64,000 nucleotides of DNA. Origin: RGIG2134 sp964461115 (GTDB taxonomy: Bacteria; Cyanobacteriota; Vampirovibrionia; Gastranaerophilales; Gastranaerophilaceae). The notes under the pieces are model-generated. The model made no database searches and was not told the origin of the DNA. It worked only from the letters and a program-made list of their open reading frames with translations. Location of the stretch: contig CAYWSX010000001.1 of NCBI GenBank assembly GCA_964461115.1, positions 186,001-250,000 of the forward strand, in the 5' to 3' direction. The position numbers were made by a program, and so were the translations under genes. Shown here one piece after another: positions 9,514 to 17,900 of the stretch (position 1 is its first letter; each line of letters starts with the position of its first letter).

Positions 9514-10094
9514 GAAACGCTGAAAACTCACGCCGCACAAACGAAACAAGCATTGACGTCAAAATAAATCTTGACGGAAGCGGAAAATATGATATTTCAA
9601 CCGGAATTAAATTTTTCGACCACATGCTCGAGCAATTCGCACTGCATTCAAACTGCGATTTGGCGATAAGAGTCGAATCACACGATAAAGACAACCACCA
9701 CGTTGTGGAAGATGTCGCGCTTACGCTCGGTGCAGCGATAAAAGAGGCGCTTGCCGATAAAAAAGGTATTCAGCGATACGGCGAAATGCATCTACCAATG
9801 GACGAAGCGCTTGTTTTAGCCGTAACCGATATCTCAGGGCGGCCTTTTTCCCGAGTTGACGTTGAACTGAAAGATGAGCGCACTTCGGATTTTGAAACTG
9901 TCTTGCTTTCACACTTTTTCTCGAGTCTAGCCCAAGCGAGCGGCTCTACAATCCACATAAAAATGATTTACGGCACAGATACACACCACATAATAGAAGC
10001 CGTGTTTAAAGCCTATGCGCGCGCTTTCAGAAAAGCTGTTTCTATTGATAAGCAAAATACAGACAAAATACCATCTTCAAAGGGTATTTTGTAA
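9510..10094 (+). CDS. hisB: Imidazoleglycerol-phosphate dehydratase
   Basis: The 194-residue protein is a monofunctional HisB dehydratase of typical length. It shows the metal-binding signatures FFDHML, DNHHVVEDVALTLG and GTDTHHIIEAVFKA with their paired histidines and glutamates. It converts imidazoleglycerol phosphate to imidazole-acetol phosphate, the substrate of HisC, whose gene it overlaps by 4 bases (translational coupling). hisF lies apart at 24840 on the other strand, so the histidine pathway is scattered in this genome. Confidence 0.96.
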   Translation: MRNAENSRRTNETSIDVKINLDGSGKYDISTGIKFFDHMLEQFALHSNCDLAIRVESHDKDNHHVVEDVALTLGAAIKEALADKKGIQRYGEMHLPMDEALVLAVTDISGRPFSRVDVELKDERTSDFETVLLSHFFSSLAQASGSTIHIKMIYGTDTHHIIEAVFKAYARAFRKAVSIDKQNTDKIPSSKGIL

Positions 10095-10134
10095 AGTAAA
10101 CCTGTCAAAGTGAAAGATTGTCGCACTGTTTAGC

Positions 10135-10163
10135 TTGACACTTAACTATGTGTACAATAAGAT
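10135..10163 (+). promoter_or_regulatory. Promoter of tRNA-Cys
   Basis: A consensus TTGACA (10135-10140), a 17-base spacer and TAAGAT (10158-10163) lie about 16 bases before the mature tRNA 5' end. Confidence 0.65.
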
Positions 10164-10179
10164 TGAATATAACAAATGC

Positions 10180-10250
10180 GGCGGCATGGCCAAGTGGTAA
10201 GGCAGAAGCCTGCAAAGCTTTTACCCCCAGTTCGAATCTGGGTGCCGCCT
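10180..10250 (+). tRNA. tRNA-Cys (GCA)
   Basis: This is a full 71-base cloverleaf. The acceptor stem pairs GGCGGCA with TGCCGCC and the discriminator base is T. The anticodon stem pairs GAAGC with GCTTT around the loop CTGCAAA, giving anticodon GCA. The T-arm has CCCAG-TTCGAAT-CTGGG. The 3' CCA is not encoded and must be added after transcription. The gene has its own promoter upstream and a terminator hairpin immediately downstream. Confidence 0.95.
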
Positions 10251-10253
10251 AAT

Positions 10254-10298
10254 AAAGGGACTGAAGATACTAATGTAGAATCAGTCCTTTTATTTTTC
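10254..10298 (+). terminator. Terminator after tRNA-Cys
   Basis: AAAGGGACTGA pairs with TCAGTCCTTT around a 16-base loop and is followed by TATTTTT, directly after the tRNA. Confidence 0.65.
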
Positions 10299-10335
10299 AA
10301 AAAAATGCCCTATAATGGCAAAAAAGGAGTTTTTT

Positions 10336-11196
10336 ATGTCAAATTTGAATTTAAATGAAGATAAACTAGTTATGCAGTCTGTTATCGGAGAAATCCACTC
10401 TCCGCAAGTCGGGAATCCCTATCGAGTAAGCTTTGACGGCTCGTTAAAAGTATTCCCCGGAACAGGCGGTATTACTTATAACGTGCGAATCGGTGATTAT
10501 GTCTGCGGTCTGCAAGCCGACCACGTAGAGCCGGCCGTAACAATCAAAAACAGTAACGAAACTGCAAACGGAGCGCTAAATACATTCTCCTGCATCGGGA
10601 ACGAAGCTGTTGTTGTCTCAGGAGACGCAAAAGGCGAAATCGGACGGGTAACAGGCACACATGGCGGCTGCGAACACGTTCTTGTGGATTTCTCGCGTGA
10701 AGTTATGGAAAAAATGGTAATCGGCGACAAGATTCAGGTCAAAGCTTTTGGCTCCGGACTTGAATTTACAGACAACGAAGAAATCAAAATTTTCAACATC
10801 GACCCTATACTTTTGAAAAAACTCAACCCACAATTTAACGATGACACACTTGAAGTCCCTGTAACTCATATTGTGCCTGCAAAGATTATGGGTTCCGGTA
10901 TCGGGCGCGACAACGTTAACCGCGGCGACTATGACATTCAGCTTTTCGATGAGAAAGTGAAAGCTGAATATAACCTTGGCACACTTCGTTTTGGTGATAT
11001 TGTTGCAATCATTGACGCCGACAACAGCTACGGCAGAATTTACAAAGAAGGCGCTGTTTCAATCGGCGTAATAGTGCACTCCGACTGTATAATTTCAGGC
11101 CACGGCCCGGGTGTTACAACGATTTTAACCTCTTCAAACGGCAAAATCAAACCAGTTATGAACGAAAACGCTAACATTAAAAACTACTTATACTAA
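10336..11196 (+). CDS. DUF4438 domain-containing protein
   Basis: This 286-residue protein matches the DUF4438 family (known from Thermotoga and other anaerobes) in length and in its conserved glycines: VRIGDYVCGLQADHVEP, GDAKGEIGRVTGTHGGCEHV and IVHSDCIISGHGPGV. Function is unknown; no signal peptide or transmembrane helix is present. The start at 10336 is chosen because AGGAG sits seven bases upstream; an in-frame ATG at 10315 lies before that site. A TATAAT at 10311-10316 would give a short leader of about 13 bases. The DUF6485 gene follows 9 bases later, so the two are likely one operon. Confidence 0.82.
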   Translation: MSNLNLNEDKLVMQSVIGEIHSPQVGNPYRVSFDGSLKVFPGTGGITYNVRIGDYVCGLQADHVEPAVTIKNSNETANGALNTFSCIGNEAVVVSGDAKGEIGRVTGTHGGCEHVLVDFSREVMEKMVIGDKIQVKAFGSGLEFTDNEEIKIFNIDPILLKKLNPQFNDDTLEVPVTHIVPAKIMGSGIGRDNVNRGDYDIQLFDEKVKAEYNLGTLRFGDIVAIIDADNSYGRIYKEGAVSIGVIVHSDCIISGHGPGVTTILTSSNGKIKPVMNENANIKNYLY

Positions 11197-11205
11197 GGTG
11201 AAATT

Positions 11206-11400
11206 ATGGAATGCAAAAAAGAAGAAAACTTAAAAAACTGCACTTGCAGCTACCCTTGCGGAAGAAAGGGGTTTTGCTGTGATTGCGTGACTCATCACCG
11301 CGAAGCCGGTCAAATTCCGGGCTGTTTCTTCCCCACCGAAGGCGAAAAAACTTACGACCGCTCAATTGCTAATTTTGTTAAATTTCAGACAAAATATTAA
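11206..11400 (+). CDS. DUF6485 family small cysteine-rich protein
   Basis: The 64-residue protein starts MECKKEENLKNCTCSYPCG and contains seven cysteines in its first 45 residues, with the family pattern CSYPCGRKGFCCDC, HHREAGQIPGCFFP and KTYDRSIANF. The spacing suggests binding of zinc or an iron-sulfur cluster, which is inference. Function is unknown. It sits 9 bases behind the DUF4438 gene with the Shine-Dalgarno-like AAGGTGA, as an apparent two-gene operon ending in a strong bidirectional terminator. Confidence 0.8.
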   Translation: MECKKEENLKNCTCSYPCGRKGFCCDCVTHHREAGQIPGCFFPTEGEKTYDRSIANFVKFQTKY

Positions 11401-11403
11401 TAC

Positions 11404-11439
11404 AATAACAAAAGCAGGGTTTCCCCTGCTTTTGTTATT
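11404..11439. terminator. Bidirectional terminator between DUF6485 and leuS
   Basis: AATAACAAAAGCAGGG pairs perfectly with CCCTGCTTTTGTTATT over 16 bp around TTTC. A-runs and T-runs flank it, so it can serve the converging genes on both sides. Confidence 0.85.
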
Positions 11440-11450
11440 AAAGTATATTC

Positions 11451-13937
11451 CTATTTCGCAACGATATTAACGAGTTTGCCGGGAACAACAATCACTTTGA
11501 CAACTTGCTTGTCAGCAATGAATTCCTGAACTTTTTCACTCGCCATAGCGATTTTTTCAAGCTCTTCTTTAGAAGATTCAGAATCCGCCTCAATTTTGTC
11601 TTTCAATTTGCCGTTTATCTGCACAATTAGCGTAATTGAAGAGTTTTTTGCCAAAGCTTCCTCATATGAAGGCCATTCCATTTTATGGACAGAAGTTTGC
11701 GCACCCAAATCGCTCAAAAGCTGGTCTGACATGTGCACCGTTACAGGCGACATTAATTTCAACAGGGTTACAATCGCAAAGCTGAAAACCTGCCTGTCTT
11801 CGTCACTAAACTCAGATTTTTTACCGGCATATTCATACAAAGTGTTAACAAATTCTCTGTATTTTGAAATTACGGTATTAAACTGAAATTCGTGCGAAAT
11901 ATCCTGCGTAACACCCTTTATAAATATGTGAGTCGAACGCACAAGATCGTTATTTTCTTTTGCTAGCAATTTTACATCAGGAAGTTTATAATCAAGCACG
12001 ATATTTGCCTGATTACCTGAAACCAAACGCCATACTCGGTTTAAGAACTTATAGCAGCCCTCAACGCCCGCATCTGACCAATCAAAGTCACGCGCAGGAG
12101 GTGAATCAGAAAGAATAAACAATCGCGCCGTATCCGCCCCGTAGTTTTCAAAAATTTCATCAGGGTCAACCGTATTGCCTTTTGATTTTGACATTTTAGA
12201 ACCGTCTTTTAGAACCATGCCTTGCGTAAGGAGGTTTTTAAACGGTTCATCGAAACTTACGAGCCCCATGTCTTTCAAGGCTTTTGTAAAGAAGCGAGAA
12301 TAGAGCAAGTGCAAGATTGCGTGCTCGATACCGCCGACATATTGGTCTACAGGAAGCCATTTATCCGCCAATTCTTTAGCGAAAGGTTTTTCTGCGTTTC
12401 TTGCGTCAGCATATCTTAAATAGTACCAGCTTGAGCACATAAACGTGTCCATCGTGTCTGTTTCGCGCGTTGCTTTGCCACCGCAGCAAGGGCAGGTAGT
12501 TTCCAAGAATGTTTTTGAGGTCAGAATTGGAGATTTTCCCACAACTTTAAAATCTACATCTTCAGGAAGTTTTACAGGCAATTGCTCGTCAGGAACAGCC
12601 TGAACGCCACATTTTTCGCAATACACAACCGGAATAGGCGCACCCCAGTATCTTTGACGTGAAATAAGCCAGTCTCTGAGTCTGTATTGCGTTTTAAATT
12701 CACCAAAACCGCTGTCTGTCGCGAATTGCGTAATCGCTTTTATCGCCTCGCGGTTTTTCATGCCCGTAAATTGGTTTGAATTGACTAAAACACCGTCCTC
12801 GACAAAAGCAGAAGAACTACAATCAGAAGGATTTTCAGGGTCTTCAATAACAACTTTTAAAGGAAGATTATAAACCTTTGCAAAATCGTAATCGCGCTCA
12901 TCGTGGGCAGGAACAGCCATTACCGCGCCGGTACCGTATTCAACCAAGGCATAATCCGCTGTCCAAAGCGGGAATTCTTCGCCCGTAAAAGGGTTTATAC
13001 CGTGAGTTCCAAGCGGAACGCCTGTTTTTACACGGTCAGAAGCAAGACGTTCGATTTCAGTCATTTTACGCGCATTGGCACGATATGCTTCAACTTTTTC
13101 CTTATTTTCAGAAGTTGTGAGCTTATCAATATCATTATATTCAGGCGCCACAACAAGATAGGTGATACCATGAACCGTGTCGGGACGCGTTGTGTATACA
13201 GGGATTTCAAGTCCTTCGATTTCTTTCACCTTGAAACGCAAAATCGCACCTGTTGATTTACCAATCCAGTTACGCTGCATAGTTTTTACGTTGTCGCCCC
13301 AGCCATCAAGCTTATCGATGTCTTGAAGAAGCTGCTCTGCATAGTCTGTAATTTTCAAAAACCACTGAGAGAGGAATTTTTTCTCAACAACTTCGTCACA
13401 TCTCCAGCATTTACCGTCGATTACCTGCTCATTTGCAAGAACAGTTGCACATTTTTCGCACCAGTTAACCGCTGCTTCTTTTTTGTATGCCAAACCTTTT
13501 TTAAAAAGCTGCAAAAACAGCCACTGCGTCCATTTATAGTAGTCAGGCTTGCAGGTTGCAACTTCTCTGTCCCAATCATAAGTCAAGCCGAGCATTTTAA
13601 GCTGTTTTTTCATATACTCAATATTTTCATCAGTCCAAACAGCGGGGTTTGCACCTTTTTGCATCGCCGCGTTTTCAGCAGGAAGACCGAAACTATCCCA
13701 CCCCATTGGGTGAAGAACGTTAAAGCCGTTCATTCTTTTGAAACGAGCAATAACATCTGTAATTGTGTAGTTTCTCACATGCCCCATGTGCAATCTGCCG
13801 GACGGATACGGAAACATTGAAAGCGCATAGTATTTTGGCTTATCAGTCTCATCATAAGTTTTGTCTATATTTTGTTCATCCCAGATTTTTTGCCATTTCG
13901 GCTCGATTTCCTGCGGAAAATATTGTTCATTAATCAC
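11451..13937 (-). CDS. leuS: Leucyl-tRNA synthetase
   Basis: The 828-residue class I synthetase charges tRNA-Leu in the cytoplasm. Visible motifs are the HIGH-type PYPSGRLHMGHVRNY near residues 43-57, the KMSKS-type DGSKMSKSKGN, a CP1 editing domain including TTRPDT and GTGAVMAVPAHDERD, and zinc-type cysteine pairs (CEKC, CWRC). Length is normal for bacterial LeuRS. The start is GTG at 13937, supported by AAGGAG six bases upstream. A downstream terminator is shared with the convergent DUF6485 gene. Confidence 0.97.
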   Translation of the reverse strand: MINEQYFPQEIEPKWQKIWDEQNIDKTYDETDKPKYYALSMFPYPSGRLHMGHVRNYTITDVIARFKRMNGFNVLHPMGWDSFGLPAENAAMQKGANPAVWTDENIEYMKKQLKMLGLTYDWDREVATCKPDYYKWTQWLFLQLFKKGLAYKKEAAVNWCEKCATVLANEQVIDGKCWRCDEVVEKKFLSQWFLKITDYAEQLLQDIDKLDGWGDNVKTMQRNWIGKSTGAILRFKVKEIEGLEIPVYTTRPDTVHGITYLVVAPEYNDIDKLTTSENKEKVEAYRANARKMTEIERLASDRVKTGVPLGTHGINPFTGEEFPLWTADYALVEYGTGAVMAVPAHDERDYDFAKVYNLPLKVVIEDPENPSDCSSSAFVEDGVLVNSNQFTGMKNREAIKAITQFATDSGFGEFKTQYRLRDWLISRQRYWGAPIPVVYCEKCGVQAVPDEQLPVKLPEDVDFKVVGKSPILTSKTFLETTCPCCGGKATRETDTMDTFMCSSWYYLRYADARNAEKPFAKELADKWLPVDQYVGGIEHAILHLLYSRFFTKALKDMGLVSFDEPFKNLLTQGMVLKDGSKMSKSKGNTVDPDEIFENYGADTARLFILSDSPPARDFDWSDAGVEGCYKFLNRVWRLVSGNQANIVLDYKLPDVKLLAKENNDLVRSTHIFIKGVTQDISHEFQFNTVISKYREFVNTLYEYAGKKSEFSDEDRQVFSFAIVTLLKLMSPVTVHMSDQLLSDLGAQTSVHKMEWPSYEEALAKNSSITLIVQINGKLKDKIEADSESSKEELEKIAMASEKVQEFIADKQVVKVIVVPGKLVNIVAK

Positions 13938-14071
13938 AGCATACTCCTTGTTTTAATATAATTTTATACTAATACACGCATGGGGTGAAATCAATGGGGC
14001 GGTAAACTGTTAAGCAAAAATCCACACCGGAGTCGAAGTAGGGATTTACTCTTTGTTAAATCCATCGCTCA

Positions 14072-14156
14072 GTCATTCTGAGCAAAGCGAAGAATCTTAT
14101 GGCATACAAAAGTGCACCAAGATTCTTCACACTCGCTTTGCTCGGTTCAGAATGAC
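14072..14156. repeat. Imperfect palindromic element, ATTCTGAGC type
   Basis: GTCATTCTGAGCAAAGCGAA (14072-14091, continuing AGAATCTT to 14099) is repeated inverted at 14119-14156, with a few inserted bases in the second arm. A degenerate relative (AAAGATTCTTCGG...CAGAATAACAG) follows the terminator at about 21537-21573. It is probably a small dispersed palindromic repeat. Confidence 0.6.
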
Positions 14157-14239
14157 GGTTGGAGAATTATTTCCTTCTCTATTTAAGACGCCAGCACCGT
14201 GGGGCCGGCAGTATCATCTGAAACTATAATTGAAAAGCT

Positions 14240-14429
14240 GTCATCCTGAACTTGTTTGACAAAGGGAACCGACGAGATACGAGTCGTGTGACCCTGTCTC
14301 TCAAGGCTAAGCCGAAGGGTCAGGATCTATCCAATATGAAAACTTTTATCAAAATAAAAATAATGATATTATTTAACTTGAAACTGTACCCTAAGCTAAA
14401 AAGATCCTGAAACAAGTTCAGGATGACAG
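14240..14429. repeat. Dispersed palindromic element, TCATCCTGAACTTGTTT type
   Basis: The left arm GTCATCCTGAACTTGTTTG (14240-14258) is answered by CTGAAACAAGTTCAGGATGA (14407-14426). An interior half-site GGGTCAGGATCT lies near 14318-14329. The same core recurs as a clean palindrome at 54071-54163, so this is a repeat family. Confidence 0.65.
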
Positions 14430-14448
14430 TCGGATTGTTATTTTTCTG

Positions 14449-14667
14449 TCACTTATTAAAAACTAACAATTTATAAGCCGGAATATCAAGAGCTTTGGCT
14501 ATAGCATTTATTTTCGACAACGTAATATCATTTTTTGCAGTTTCAATCATTCCCACAGTTGCTACCGCAATATTTGCTTCTGCAGCAAGTGCCATTTGAG
14601 AAAGCTTTTTCATTTCTCTATATTTCTTTATATTTTTTGCTACATCTGATATAAACTGCTTGTCCAT
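14449..14667 (-). CDS. XRE/Cro-CI family HTH regulator
   Basis: This 72-residue protein is a single HTH_3 domain. The helix-turn-helix spans roughly residues 22-45 (LSQMALAAEANIAVATVGMI), and the tail is LSKINAIAKALDIPAYKLLVF. No sensor domain is present, so it probably acts as a dimeric repressor. It is transcribed divergently from the small gene at 14729. The 61-base gap holds two ATCAG-N5-CTGA palindromes, which makes autoregulation and control of the divergent gene likely (inference). Confidence 0.88.
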   Translation of the reverse strand: MDKQFISDVAKNIKKYREMKKLSQMALAAEANIAVATVGMIETAKNDITLSKINAIAKALDIPAYKLLVFNK

Positions 14668-14676
14668 TTTTTAATT

Positions 14677-14716
14677 ATCAGTTATACTGAGAAACATCGC
14701 AATCAGCCACGCTGAT
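14677..14716. promoter_or_regulatory. Twin operator-like palindromes for the XRE regulator
   Basis: ATCAG-TTATA-CTGAG (14677-14691) and ATCAG-CCACG-CTGAT (14702-14716) share the same half-sites and spacing, with centres 25 bases apart. They fill the gap between the divergent XRE gene and the gene at 14729, where a dimeric repressor would bind. Confidence 0.55.
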
Positions 14717-14728
14717 AATGGGGTTATT

Positions 14729-14974
14729 ATGAAAAAGTCTCAACTTAAATATATGAATTTTCCACCTAAAGAAATAAATATCAATTCCAAAATAATTGAA
14801 ATTACGAATGAAATAAGTGAAAATCATAGTTTGTGCAAAGTACTAACCCACTTTTTGCAATTTGATGAGGACATAGCTTTCTCAGACAAGATTGCTCTTG
14901 CAGAAATTTTAACAGAAAGGTTAAACTCGGTAAAAAACAAAATAATATCTCTTCATGATGATTTAAACATTTAA
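14729..14974 (+). CDS. Small hypothetical protein under the divergent XRE regulator
   Basis: The 81-residue product (MKKSQLKYMNFPPKEINI at its start) is predicted mostly helical, without signal peptide, membrane segment or known motif. I do not recognise it. The ribosome site is weak (GGGG, seven bases before the ATG). The gene lies 12 bases after the second operator-like palindrome and is followed after 22 bases by the tandem helicase gene, whose promoter overlaps its 3' end. It could be the target of the XRE protein; a toxin/antitoxin pairing cannot be argued from sequence alone. Confidence 0.6.
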   Translation: MKKSQLKYMNFPPKEININSKIIEITNEISENHSLCKVLTHFLQFDEDIAFSDKIALAEILTERLNSVKNKIISLHDDLNI

Positions 14975-14990
14975 CCTTTTCTGCTAAAAT
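14962..14990 (+). promoter_or_regulatory. Promoter for a probably leaderless helicase mRNA
   Basis: TTTAAA (14962-14967), a 17-base spacer and TAAAAT (14985-14990), with the ATG at 14997 exactly six bases after the -10. No Shine-Dalgarno is visible. The -35 lies inside the 3' end of the upstream gene. Confidence 0.5.
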
Positions 14991-14996
14991 TTACTT

Positions 14997-17900
14997 ATGA
15001 TTATCGTTGGGAGTGCAAATTCAAATCGTTCGGAACTTCTTGTTGAGGAGTATATTAAGCTTGTTCAAAATGGCGCCACGCCTAAAAAAATCTTGTTTTT
15101 GACACTCAACGCCTACAAAAAACATAAAATTTTAAAAGAAATTCAAGCAAAAACAGGACAAAATGCCAACGTCCAAACCTTCCTCGGGCTTTGCTACAAC
15201 ACCGTTCTTAACAACTGGCAGGAAATTGAAAAACACATTCAAACAGGCTCACCGCAAGACGCGCCCACTCTTTGCGGGCTGGAAGTTTCGCAGAATATTT
15301 TGCTTGAAGCGGCAAAACAAGTCGGGTTTAAAGATTACAACTCAAAAATAAACCTTGCCCACCAGCTTTTAAGACGCCATTCGCTGATTGTGAGCAACAA
15401 TCTCTCAGACAAAGATGTGGAAGAAAAAAGTGCAATCCTGGGAGAGTCTTTTGCGGAAGAGGCAAAAAAAGCACTTGATATTTTCAAATCAAAAACCATT
15501 GAACTGCGGGCTTTTGACTATATTCGACAACAGTCACTTTTCAAATATTTATATGAAAATACGGATGTGCTTTCAGAAATAAAATTTATTTTTATTGACG
15601 ACTATGACGAGCAAACGCCTGCCTGTACTGACTTTTTTAAGAACAAAAAAAATCAGCTTGAGAATTTTTATATCGGGACAGACTTGAAAGGCTCTTCTCG
15701 GATGGGTTACCTCTGCGCAGATGTGAATTCTGTAAAAATTTCAGAAGGTGAGAAAAATATCATACTTGCAAGTGAATACGAAATAAAAACAAAATTTGAG
15801 ACCAAGAATTTTTCAAAACGTCTCGAGATGATTCAAGCAGTTGTCGATAAAATAGAAAAAGCCGTAAAGAACGGGACGTCACCCGAGGAAATCAGCATAA
15901 TTACACCCGTTTTTGACAATCAGCTCAAATTTATTTTAGAGAGTGAGTTTTCCCGGCTGCAAATTCCTACTCAGTTTATCTCGGGAAGTGAAAAACTGGC
16001 GGAAATTAATATTATAAAAAGCTCTTTGAGCGTTCTAAGATTGATTAACGGGCTTGACGTAAGTATTGATGATATAGGTAATATTCTCACATCGCTTTTG
16101 AAAATACCCGCAAAATATTCTTGCCCTATACTCAAAAAATTTGCGCAATCGGATGGGTTTATGAAGTATGATTTTAAAAACGAATTTTTCAATAAAAAAT
16201 ATGAAAAGTTTTTGAAATTAAACTCCAAAACAGGTGCCTCACAAGCTTTGACACGCCAGCTTGATATAATCTGCGACGATTTCATTTCAGGGAACTTTTC
16301 CAACGAAGAAATCGAAAATTTTTCATTTTTGAACAAGCAAGTGCGCGATTTGGAACGTACTTTGTATGGAGAAAATATAAAAGAAAAAATTATCACACAG
16401 CTGGAAAACTCGATTATTGCAGAAAATGATATCGACTCTTTTAAATTGACGCGAAATGCAATAGTGATAGGTACGCCGCAAAAAATTATTGATTTTGACC
16501 TTAAAACGAATTTTCAGTTTTGGCTGGATACATCATCCGATGACTGGCTCAAACAAGATACCGGCACAATATACAATGCGTGGGTTTTTGCGCGTGCTTG
16601 GAAAAAAAACGAATTCACCTATGAAGACTCCATTCAATGTATAAAAACAAAAACCGAACGAGTGCTGAGAAAACTAAAACTGCTGGCAAAATCGGGGATT
16701 TTTGCATATTCATCGAGTTACAATTCTCTCGGACAGGAAAATAACTTGGGTATCTCAGAATTTTTCAAAAAGGCACCTGAGACTATCGATAAAAAAGATG
16801 TCTTTAAATTCACACCGCGAGGCGACCAAAAAGCCATACTTGCTTATGAAGGCGGGAAACTAGCTATATCAGCTGTTCCGGGGGCAGGTAAAACAACTGT
16901 ATTGCAAGCGTTAATAGCAAAGCTGCTTACTGAAAACACTCCACCCGAATCGATTTTCGTACTTACGTATATGGAAGCGGCTGCAAAAAATATAAAAGAA
17001 CGAATCCTAAACGCTTACCCTGACCTTGAGGTTTTGCCGAATATAACGACCATTCATGGTCTCGCGCTAAGAATTATAAAAGAAAACGGGAACTATTCTA
17101 AAATAGGATTAGCCGAAAATTTTGATATTTGCGATGACCTTCAACGCCAAAAGCTAATGCAGGAAACAATAAGCGAGCTTCAGCTAAAATATGACGAGTA
17201 TGAGAAATTTGAAAAAGGCGTATCTATAGCAAAATACACAAAATTCGAACAAACACCAAAAACAAAAGAGGCAAAAGAGTTTCTGGCGTTTTACACGAGA
17301 TACAATCAAAAGCTATCCGAGCATAATCTTATTGACTATGACGATATGCTGATTTTGTCCGTAAAATTACTCAAAAATAATGCTGAAATTCTTACACATT
17401 ATCAAAATTTATGCGGCTGTGTAATAGAAGATGAAGCGCAAGACTCATCTGCAATTCAGCAAGAACTTATATCTCTTTTGTCAGGAAAATCGGGCAATAT
17501 AGTCCGCTGCGGAGACTTAAATCAAGCGATTACAACAACGTTTACGAATGCAGACTTAAAAGGCTTTAAAAAATTCATTTCAGAAAATACCTCTGTTGAA
17601 ATGAATCATTCTCAACGCTGCGCCCGTGGGATTTTTGAGCTGGCGAACAATCTTGTTGACCTTTCAGAGACTCATCCTGACAGCACTGAAGCCTTCTATA
17701 AAATCAAAATGCGCGAAGTTGAAGGTCGAAACCCTCAAAGTGGAAACCCGGTAAATGCGAAGATTTTTGACTCAGAAGAGGAAGAAAAAAATGCACTTAT
17801 TTCTAAAATAAAAGATATTTTCAGAGCAGAACCAACCGCAACCGCGGCAATTCTTGTTCGAAACAACTTCCAAGTAAACGCCTATTCTGCCTTACTTAAA

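Larger units (their letters stand above)
13938..14448. other. Repeat-rich intergenic spacer, no gene seen
   Basis: About 510 bases between leuS and the XRE gene contain no convincing coding frame. The stretch is dominated by two imperfect palindromic elements (annotated separately at 14072 and 14240). A smaller inverted repeat (AAATCC / GGATTT, near 14025-14046) precedes them. Composition is richer in GC than the surrounding spacers. Confidence 0.6.
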
